DNA of 32,558 nt from Holdemanella porci (GTDB taxonomy: Bacteria; Bacillota_I; Bacilli_A; Erysipelotrichales; Erysipelotrichaceae), in the NCBI RefSeq assembly GCF_009696075.1, contig NZ_VUMR01000015.1, positions 1-32,558 of the forward strand, read 5' to 3'. Each line of letters starts with the position of its first letter. Positions within the stretch are counted from its first letter, which is position 1. A program made the translations under genes and the position numbers. Shown here piece by piece: positions 23,798 through 30,283 of the stretch. The notes beneath the pieces are model-generated. The model was given only the letters and a program-made list of their open reading frames with translations. It searched no databases and was not told the origin of the DNA.

Positions 23798-25059
23798 AGT
23801 TGAATTGTTGGAAGTGTTTTATGCACATACCATTTCTCCTATTTGTATTGCGTTTGTCACAAGTTTAGTTTGTATCATTATCCAAATGCAATATGATTGC
23901 ATCTATGGAATCTATTCGCTTTTAGCCTATGTTTTAGTGGGTATAGTTTTACCAATTTATATTTCCAAACAATCAAGACATATTGGTGTAGAGTATCGTA
24001 AAGAAGCTGCCAATCTAAATAGTTATGTATTAGAGAGTATGTGTGGCTTAAAGGAAAGTATGCAGTATATGGATACAGATCGTCATTTATCAGGCTTGAA
24101 TAAACAGACTTCTTCCCTGGCAAATCGTGAGAAGGAATTGAAATATTTCCAGCTAAGTTGATTTCTTTGACAAACTTTTACGTTGTCTTATTATCATTAG
24201 GTTTATGTTTGATTCATTTATATTTGAATAGTTCAATGGAATCCATGATTGGATCGAGTGTTCTTCAAATATCTTCTTTTGGACCTGTCATCAAATTGGC
24301 AAATTTGGGTTCAACTTTATCACAGACAATTAGAACTGGACAAAGAGTTATTTCTATTTTGGATGAAATACCTATGATTGAAAAAGTAACGAATGGAGAT
24401 GAAGCTCAATTTAACAGTATGGATAAGATACATGTAGACTTTGCGTATGACAAAGCACTAATCTTAAAGGATATGAATTTAAATATCCAAGAAAATGAAG
24501 TGATTGGAATTCAAGGCAAGAGTGGCAGCGGAAAGAGTACTTTATTATAATTGTTGATGCGTTTTTGGGATGTTTCAGACGGAAATATTTTAGTGGATGG
24601 GATTGATATTAAGAATTTAAATACTTCAAATTTAAGAAAAATGAAGGCTATGTAACACAGGAAACGATTCTTTTCCATGATACGATAGAAAATAATTTAA
24701 GAGTTGCTAAGCAATATGTGACAATCGAAGAGACCCAATTGGCTTGTAAAAAAGCAAATATTCATGAATATATTCAATCTTTGCCACATGGATATAAAAC
24801 ATCGGTTGAAGCGCTTGGAAGCTCTTTATCGGGTGGAGAAAGACAGAGAATGGGTCTTGTACGTATGTTTCTACATGATGCGAAACTTTTTTTATTGGAT
24901 GAACCTACTAGTAATTTGGATAGCTTAAATGAGGGAATTATCTTAAAATCGATTTATGAAGAAAGAAAAGATAAGACCATAATTTTTGTGTCACATCGTG
25001 ACTCAACTTTAGCACATTGCAATCGTGTAATTCATATGGAATCCAATCGAGTTAGCTAA
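23796..25059 (+). pseudogene. CydC-like ABC exporter (permease-ATPase half-transporter), 5'-truncated and broken
   Basis: The coding trace starts in mid-protein with VELLEVFYAHTISPICIA, in the transmembrane domain, right at the IS91 junction. It shows three lesions: a frameshift near 24155-24162 (KYFQ to LISLTNFY), a TAA at 24548-24550 directly after the Walker A block GKSGSGKSTLL, and a one-base loss near 24643 that makes ATGGAAGG read ATGAAGG, giving a stop at 24653. Downstream, LSGGERQRMGLVR (signature), LFLLDEPTSNLD (Walker B) and IIFVSHRDS (H-loop) follow to a TAA at 25057. The parent resembles CydC/CydD-type heterodimeric thiol or amino-acid exporters; its partner subunit and its own first half, about 200 residues, are gone. 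The exact substrate is unknown. Confidence 0.85.
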
Positions 25060-25142
25060 TGAATAAACGTGAAAAAGAATTGCGTACAGTGTACGAAATG
25101 ATTCATTTGTATTATCAAATGAAAAATAGTGTTGGGTCATAG
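25059..25142 (+). pseudogene. Stub of a YgbA-like (nitrous-oxide-stimulated-promoter family) gene
   Basis: The ATG overlaps the ABC pseudogene stop (TAATG). The frame encodes MNKREKELRTVYEMIHLYYQ plus seven residues, stopping at TAG 25140-25142. EREKRTV-x-x-MI-x-LYC is the N-terminus of the YgbA family, normally about 100-110 residues with several cysteines; here the rest is absent and the expected Cys after LY is Tyr. The tight overlap suggests that the gene once followed the transporter in an operon. The identification rests on about 20 residues. Confidence 0.5.
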
Positions 25143-25160
25143 TGGATATGGCCCTTTTCT
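25134..25160 (+). terminator. Intrinsic terminator after the broken ABC/YgbA unit
   Basis: GGGTCATA (25134-25141) pairs with TATGGCCC (25147-25154) with one G-U pair, followed by TTTTCTT. It overlaps the stub's stop codon and is still intact. Confidence 0.72.
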
Positions 25161-25162
25161 TA

Positions 25163-25192
25163 TAAAAAGAAAGGGATGAATCGAATCATCCC
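25163..25192 (-). terminator. Intrinsic terminator of the amidohydrolase gene
   Basis: On the minus strand GGGATGA (complement of 25186-25192) pairs with TCATCCC (complement of 25173-25179), followed by TTTCTTTTT. Confidence 0.78.
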
Positions 25193-25210
25193 TAAACAAA
25201 GTAAATATGA

Positions 25211-26377
25211 TTATTTTTCAACTACAACAGCACCGTCTTTAATGACTTTATCGATCTTTCGAACGTTTGAAATTGCATCCAAAGGATTTTCTTTTAAACA
25301 AACTAAATCTGCATTTTTACCAACTTCAAGTGTTCCATAATCATCTAAAACCCCTAAGCAGTCTGCTGAATTGTGTGTCGCAATTTTTAAAATGTCCATA
25401 CGATCTACACCGTATTTTTCCATTAATTCAAATTCATAGGCTGTGTTGTTGTGGTAGTTGAATGGAGTTCCACCATCTGTACCCAAAGCAATTTTAACGC
25501 CTTGTGCATAAGCTTTTTTAAAGCTTTCAACATGAGCATCTTTAACATAAATAGCTTTTTTGACCATGTAATCGGCAATACCAGCTTCTACTCCTTTTTC
25601 AACGATGCATTGAGGGGCAACTAATGTAGGAACCAAATATGTACCGTGTTCTTTCATGTAATCAATGCATTCTTGATCTAAGAAAATTCCATGTTCAATG
25701 GAATCAATGCCGGCATATAATGCATTTTTGATACCTTGCGTTCCCTGTGCGTGAGTAGCCGTTTTTCTTCCTGCTTTATGAGCCTCTTCAATAATGGCTG
25801 CCATTTCTTCTTGTGTTAATTGAGCACTTCCAGGTTCTACACCTTTTGTCATAACGCCACCTGTTGCCATAATTTTAATTAAATCGACGCCTTTTTTAAG
25901 TAGAGTTCTAGCCGCTTTTCTACATTCATCGACACCATCGGCTTCAATACCACCTTGCCAGCCATGGCCTCCTGTCATACAGATGCAACGTCCAGCACAT
26001 AACATGTGTGGTCCTTTAACAAGGCCTGCATCCACACAATCACGAATATCCATATCGTAATCGTTTTCGGTTCCTACAACACGAATAAAAGTAACACCAC
26101 TATTGATATAATCCTCTAGGTGTTTTTGTGTATAGAATGTTTTTTCAATAAAAGTAAATTCTTTATCCGTTCCAAAACCAACAGGTTCCATAATATGAAC
26201 GTGACAATTAAAGAAGCCTGGCGTTACAACGTTTGCCTCGACTACATTTTCATTGATTGTATGATAAGGTTCAATGGCTGTGATTTTTCCGTCTTCACAA
26301 GTGATCAATTGATCAAATTTAGGTGTATCGCTCACACCATCTATCATTGTTTTAGCGTGTACAAAAATTTTACTCAT
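25211..26377 (-). CDS. Metal-dependent amidohydrolase (imidazolonepropionase/prolidase-like)
   Basis: The 388-residue protein is a cytosolic member of the amidohydrolase superfamily with a complete binuclear metal set: NCHVHI (His59, His61) after the first small beta domain, KIMATGG with the probably carboxylated Lys, ATHAQG and SIEHG (metal His residues), and LGTDGG with the catalytic Asp. The C-terminal DYGTLEVGKNADLVCL closes the composite beta-sandwich. Relatives annotated as imidazolonepropionase-like or Xaa-Pro dipeptidase cleave amide bonds in small substrates such as peptidyl amino acids; the substrate cannot be told from the sequence. An AAAGGAG ribosome site on the minus strand precedes the ATG. 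It is transcribed alone, against the flanking pseudogenes, and has no lesions. Confidence 0.87.
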   Translation of the reverse strand: MSKIFVHAKTMIDGVSDTPKFDQLITCEDGKITAIEPYHTINENVVEANVVTPGFFNCHVHIMEPVGFGTDKEFTFIEKTFYTQKHLEDYINSGVTFIRVVGTENDYDMDIRDCVDAGLVKGPHMLCAGRCICMTGGHGWQGGIEADGVDECRKAARTLLKKGVDLIKIMATGGVMTKGVEPGSAQLTQEEMAAIIEEAHKAGRKTATHAQGTQGIKNALYAGIDSIEHGIFLDQECIDYMKEHGTYLVPTLVAPQCIVEKGVEAGIADYMVKKAIYVKDAHVESFKKAYAQGVKIALGTDGGTPFNYHNNTAYEFELMEKYGVDRMDILKIATHNSADCLGVLDDYGTLEVGKNADLVCLKENPLDAISNVRKIDKVIKDGAVVVEK

Positions 26378-26539
26378 TAAAATACTCCTTTTCTCAATTT
26401 ACATAGTATTATGCTCTAAACAAGCAATAAATGCAAGTGCTTTCTGAAAATAAAACAATCACTTACAAATTAAAAAACACTTTATATAAAGCATGATATT
26501 AACTGATACTAACAACAAATGAAAATTATTATAAATTGA

Positions 26540-26567
26540 TTGAAACAACATGAAAATGATGCATAAT
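26540..26567 (+). promoter_or_regulatory. Probable promoter of the oppA-type pseudogene
   Basis: TTGAAA (26540-26545) and CATAAT (26562-26567) are 16 bases apart, a plausible sigma-A promoter about 30 bases before the ATG, with AAAGGGAAAG as ribosome site. The promoter seems intact although the gene is broken. The remaining 26378-26539 is AT-rich with no gene. Confidence 0.5.
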
Positions 26568-26598
26568 GGGTCGTACACAAATATTTAAAGGGAAAGTA

Positions 26599-28274
26599 AT
26601 GGTAAAACGAAGCGTAGTGGCCATGTGTATGGCATTTGTGCTTGTGTGATGTTCCACAAGCAATAGTTCGAATCAAGTACAAACGTTGACAGTTGGATTG
26701 TCTTCAGAAATGAATGGTGATTTTTCACTTTTATATTATCGTACACTAAATGATAATAGTGTAGTATCGTTGGTCTACCAAGGTTTGTTGAAGTATGATA
26801 AAGATCAGAATCTTGTATTGATTTGGCTAGTGAATTACCACTGATTTCTGAAGATGGTGCAACTTTGACATTTAAGTTAAAGAAGGGTATTAAATTTAGT
26901 GATGGATCTAAATTAACATCAAAAGATGTTAAAGAAACATTTAGTGTTATGGCTGATCCTAGCTATACTGGATTGTATTCAAGCAATGTGGATTTTGTGA
27001 AGGGATATACCGAATATCATGATGGGATCCTAAAGATTTAGAGGGTATTGAAACACCAGACGATTATACGGTTGTATTTCATTTGGAAAAGCCAAGAACC
27101 GATGCTGAAAGTGTTTTGGGTACACAAGGAATATGTTCAGATCAAACATTGAACTATAAGAAGGGAAAAACAGCTAAGATTGAGAAGAAAAATACAAAGC
27201 CTGTTGGTACAGGTCCTTATGTATTAAAATCATATGATAAATTCATCGGTGCTTCATCAGAAAAGAATTTTTATTTTAAGGCAGAAAAAAGGACAGTATA
27301 GTGTGGCAATGATTATGATCAAAAAGACGGATTCTTCAACAGAAGTTAAAGAGTTAGAAAAAGGAACAGTAGATTACATTCCTGATGTAACAGATGCGGA
27401 TAAAATTAGTTCGATTATCCAGAGTAAAAACAAAGATTTGACACTAGATAGCTATAATGGTGATCGTACAAATTGGCTATATTTAAATACAGCTGATGGT
27501 CCATGTAAAGATCAAGCTTTTCGACAAGCTTTGGCTTATGGAATTGATCGTCAAGCCTATATTGATAGTTATTATAAATTAGATGAATCTGATGAAGTCA
27601 TGGCTTATGTACCAAGCAGTTTTGGAAATCTTATTAGTAAGACTTGCGGTAGTATTGTTACGAGAAAAGAAAAATTGGATGGATTAAATACATATGAATA
27701 TAGTCCTGAAAAGGCGGAACAATTGTTAGATGATGCTGGCTGGAAAGTGGGTAGTGATGGAATTCGAGAGAAAGATGGAGAGCGTCTTTCAATTCGCTTT
27801 TTATCCATCAAAGAAAAAGACAATATGGATTCAATGATTCCAATTCTTCAAAAGGATTGGCAAGAAATCGAGATTGAATTAAAGGCAAATACAATGGAAT
27901 TCAATACTATTAATTCGACAATTAGCGATGATAATACCTTAGGTGATTGGGACGCAGGATGGATAGGCTTCTCTAATGGTAGTCCTGAAGATACAGGTAT
28001 GAATGACTTATTAAAATCAAAAGCAGTTGATAACTTCCCACGTCTAAGCGATTTGCAATTGGATGCAGATCTAGATGCAGGAACGTATACTTCGAATTCA
28101 GAACAAAGTGCTCAAGTTTTTAAACAAGCAATGATTGTATAAGCTGATCTTTGTGGATTTATTCCAACCGATGGCGTAAAAGTATATGGATTAAGAAATA
28201 AGAAAGTAAAAGGTATGCATAAAGCATCCGCATATAGATGGTTTAATTCAATGGATACAGTAAAAATTAAATAA
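26599..28274 (+). pseudogene. OppA/DppA-type peptide-binding lipoprotein (SBP_bac_5), broken
   Basis: An intact version would be about 558 residues, a surface lipoprotein delivering oligopeptides to an ABC importer. The start gives MVKRSVVAMCMAFVLV, then TGA (26647-26649) exactly before the lipobox Cys (CSTSNSS), where Gly is usual. Further lesions: a frameshift near 26817, recovering at LASELPLISEDGATLTFKLK; a one-base loss near 27025 in HDGDPKDLEG; an extra A in the run at 27285-27290 after FKAEK; and a TAA at 28140-28142 before ADLCGFIPTDG. The remaining pieces KPVGTGPYVLKSY, GIDRQAYIDSYYK and NNDLLKS-like segments are typical SBP_bac_5. No permease or ATPase genes lie next to it. At least five independent lesions mean old decay. 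Confidence 0.88.
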
Positions 28275-28280
28275 GTACAT

Positions 28281-28308
28281 AGGTCAGAATTAAGCTTTCT
28301 GGCCTTTT
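28281..28308 (+). terminator. Intrinsic terminator of the oppA-type pseudogene
   Basis: AGGTCAGA (28281-28288) pairs with TCTGGCCT (28298-28305) with one G-U pair, followed by TTT. Confidence 0.72.
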
Positions 28309-28319
28309 CTGATGTATAA

Positions 28320-28377
28320 TCGATAAAAGTGTTATCGAAACATATATAAAAATGATATAATGCCTAGTGTTTAGAGG
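28320..28377 (+). promoter_or_regulatory. yitT-family promoter with overlapping palindrome, and RBS
   Basis: TGA plus TATAAT (28353-28361) is an extended -10. TCGATAA (28320-28326) and TTATCGA (28332-28338) are perfect inverted repeats over the -35 position. AGAGG (28373-28377) is the ribosome site eight bases before the ATG at 28386. A repressor site is inferred. Confidence 0.55.
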
Positions 28378-28385
28378 ATTTTAGA

Positions 28386-29243
28386 ATGAGAGAAAAGATT
28401 GAAAAGTATATTGAGTTAATTATAGGAAGTATCTTACTTTCGTTAGGAATTTATTTGTTTGTGACACCTAATGGAATCAACTTTGGTGGTGCCATTGGTA
28501 TTGCACAGATTATTGAGTATTTTATTGTAAAGATGGTGCCAAGTCTTGGACATATGAATTTGGTGGGAATCATTAACTTTATGATCAATATTCCTTTGTT
28601 CATTATGGGCTTTAAAATTATGAATAAAGAGTTTTGTATCAAGACTGTCATAAGTTTATTGGTTCAAACCATTACATTATCTATTTTACCAAAACAATCT
28701 TTTGTGATTATGCCAGATATGCTTTCAAATTGTATTTTTGGAGCCTTAATGTGTGGTATTGGAGTAGGACTTGCCTTACAGAGCAGCGGATGTTGCGGTG
28801 GTATGGATATTGCCGGTGTATGTTTATCGAAGACAAAACCAGGCTTTTCTGTAGGTAAGCTATCGATTATAATTAATTCGATCTTATTTACAATTTGTGC
28901 CTTTATTTTTGATTTACAGACATCACTATATTCCATTATCTTTGTGGCCATTCTTTACTTTATTAGTGATCGTATCCACTATCAAAATATCAATATGACT
29001 GTATTGATTTTCACAAAGAAAGAAAATATGAAGAATGTAATTATGGAAAGAACAGGGCGCGGTGTAACGTACTGGATGGGTAAGGGTGCTTATACAGATA
29101 CAGAACAGTATATTTTATTCTGTGCTGTAAATAAGTATGAGATTCGTAACTTCAAAAAAATAGTCAATGAAATTGATCCAAAGGCCTTTGTGACAATTAG
29201 CGAGGATCAAGAAATTGATGGTGGATTTGAAAAGAGATTATGA
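28386..29243 (+). CDS. YitT family membrane protein (DUF161/DUF2179)
   Basis: The 285-residue protein has five or six predicted membrane segments in its first 190 residues, starting IIGSILLSLGIYLFVTPNGI, and the family block SSGCCGGMDIAGVCLSK with neighbouring glycines. The soluble C-terminal domain of about 90 residues (TVLIFTKKENMKNVIMERTG, then GRGVTYWMGKGAYT) is the DUF2179/YitT C-domain, whose fold is ligand-binding but of unknown ligand. The biochemical role of the family is not known, although members are very common in Firmicutes. It is monocistronic with a strong terminator. The start is supported by the ribosome site and by the family N-terminus. Confidence 0.9.
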   Translation: MREKIEKYIELIIGSILLSLGIYLFVTPNGINFGGAIGIAQIIEYFIVKMVPSLGHMNLVGIINFMINIPLFIMGFKIMNKEFCIKTVISLLVQTITLSILPKQSFVIMPDMLSNCIFGALMCGIGVGLALQSSGCCGGMDIAGVCLSKTKPGFSVGKLSIIINSILFTICAFIFDLQTSLYSIIFVAILYFISDRIHYQNINMTVLIFTKKENMKNVIMERTGRGVTYWMGKGAYTDTEQYILFCAVNKYEIRNFKKIVNEIDPKAFVTISEDQEIDGGFEKRL

Positions 29244-29254
29244 TGTAGTAAAAA

Positions 29255-29296
29255 CTACCTACAAACCCTGCAAGAGTTGGTGTAGGTAGCTTTTTT
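29255..29296 (+). terminator. Intrinsic terminator of the yitT-family gene
   Basis: CTACCTACA (29255-29263) and TGTAGGTAG (29281-29289) form a perfect 9-bp stem with a 17-base loop, followed by CTTTTTT. Confidence 0.82.
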
Positions 29297-29302
29297 GTTT
29301 TC

Positions 29303-29333
29303 CAAAGAAAAAGGAACGATTAGTTCGCTCCTT
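29303..29333 (-). terminator. Intrinsic terminator of the oxidoreductase gene
   Basis: On the minus strand AAGGAGCGA pairs with TCGTTCCTT (complement of 29311-29319) with one G-U pair, and the loop holds the TAA stop; TTTCTTT follows. It lies back to back with the plus-strand terminator before it. Confidence 0.72.
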
Positions 29334-30243
29334 CATTGTATTTAGCTTCGATTTCTTTGGCAATTTTTTTACCTTCCATTACAGCACTACCAATTGTTTT
29401 TGGCCCAGTAAAGGCATCTCCAATAATGTATACATTCTTTAATGTAGAGGCGTGTGTATCCGTTGTTTTTAAATCGTCATTTAATGGAGTAAAGTCTACT
29501 TTTTGACCAATAGCCATCGCAACTAGATCACAATCCATTCTGAATAATGAATCTTTTATTTCGTGGCAGCTTGCTCTTCCAGATTCATCCATTTCTCCAA
29601 GTTCCATTTTCGCAACTTGAACACCACAAACATTTCCGCTTTCATCCTTTAAAATGTCTTTGATGTTGTTTAAGAAGGCAATCTTAACACCTTCTTTTTC
29701 ACAGGCTTTGATTTCTGCAGGACTTGCAGGCATTTCCTGTAAAGATCTACGATATACGATTGTGACATCGTCAATGATACGAACTAATGATCTTGCACAA
29801 TCCATCGCAACATTTCCACCACCCCAAACAATGGCCTTTTTATATTTTTTGAAGTCTTCTTGTTTGTGATTGATATTTAAATCGTAAAGTAATGTTAAGC
29901 CGGCAACGACGCCATTACCTGTTTCAAAACCAAAAGTATTTTCAATTTGGGCGCCAATCGCTACAACTACATAATCATAGTTTGTTTGTAATTCTTTAAA
30001 CATAGTTTGATCCACAAAAGTATTAAAATGGAATTTAACACCGGCTTCAATCAATCCGTTATAGGCTTTTTCTAAGAAAAGTTTCGGCATACGATATTCA
30101 GGAATGCCGGTATAAATGGCTCCACCAATTTCAGCTTCCTTATCAAAAATATCAATCTGGTACTCATTTTCTGTTTTAACTAATTCTTGAGCTAATGTAT
30201 AGCCAGCAGGACCGGCTCCAATAATGGCAATCTTTCTTGTCAT
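29320..30243 (-). CDS. FAD/NAD(P)-binding oxidoreductase, GltD-like
   Basis: The 307-residue flavoprotein has IAIIGAGPAGYTLAQEL (FAD dinucleotide fold), FDKEAEIGGAIYTGIPEYRM, WGGGNVAMDCARSLVR (NAD(P) fold), VYRRSLQEMPASPAEI and VYIIGDAFTGPKTIGSAV (second FAD site). These match the small subunit of glutamate synthase and the similar halves of dihydropyrimidine dehydrogenase and NfnB. It lacks the N-terminal double-4Fe-4S domain of GltD, so it would need a separate electron acceptor or act as a simple NAD(P)H oxidoreductase. No gltB partner is nearby. GGAGG precedes its ATG, and an extended -10 lies at 30271-30279 on the same strand. The partner and substrate are unknown. Confidence 0.82.
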   Translation of the reverse strand: MTRKIAIIGAGPAGYTLAQELVKTENEYQIDIFDKEAEIGGAIYTGIPEYRMPKLFLEKAYNGLIEAGVKFHFNTFVDQTMFKELQTNYDYVVVAIGAQIENTFGFETGNGVVAGLTLLYDLNINHKQEDFKKYKKAIVWGGGNVAMDCARSLVRIIDDVTIVYRRSLQEMPASPAEIKACEKEGVKIAFLNNIKDILKDESGNVCGVQVAKMELGEMDESGRASCHEIKDSLFRMDCDLVAMAIGQKVDFTPLNDDLKTTDTHASTLKNVYIIGDAFTGPKTIGSAVMEGKKIAKEIEAKYNEGAN

Positions 30244-30270
30244 AAATCAAATTCCTCCATCTTTTTCGCT

Positions 30271-30279
30271 ATTATATCA
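30271..30279 (-). promoter_or_regulatory. Extended -10 promoter of the oxidoreductase gene
   Basis: The minus strand reads TGA then TATAAT, the complement of 30271-30279, about 28 bases before the ATG at 30243. No clear -35. It sits at the 3' edge of the GTPase-NYN gene, which has no obvious terminator of its own and may read through. Confidence 0.55.
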
Positions 30280-30283
30280 TAAA

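Noticed and set aside
23781-23798. Intact start of the exporter at 23781 (an alternative ATG frame)
   Set aside because: The first residues before VELLEV are read from the antisense of the transposase, not from transporter homology; the frame opens there by chance.
24548-24655. Recoding or ribosomal frameshifting in the ABC exporter gene
   Set aside because: There is no slippery heptamer or stimulatory structure; one lesion is a plain TAA, another is a one-base loss, and the 5' end is missing, so a pseudogene explains it better.
26647-26649. TGA read as tryptophan (alternative genetic code)
   Set aside because: prfB uses TGA as its regulatory stop, other genes in the window do not contain in-frame TGA, and the same pseudogene carries several unrelated indels and a TAA.
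28386-29243. Riboswitch or T-box leader before yitT, pheA or the amidohydrolase gene
   Set aside because: The distance from promoter to start is under about 40 bases at yitT and pheA, and no aptamer-like conserved stems were recognised before the amidohydrolase gene.
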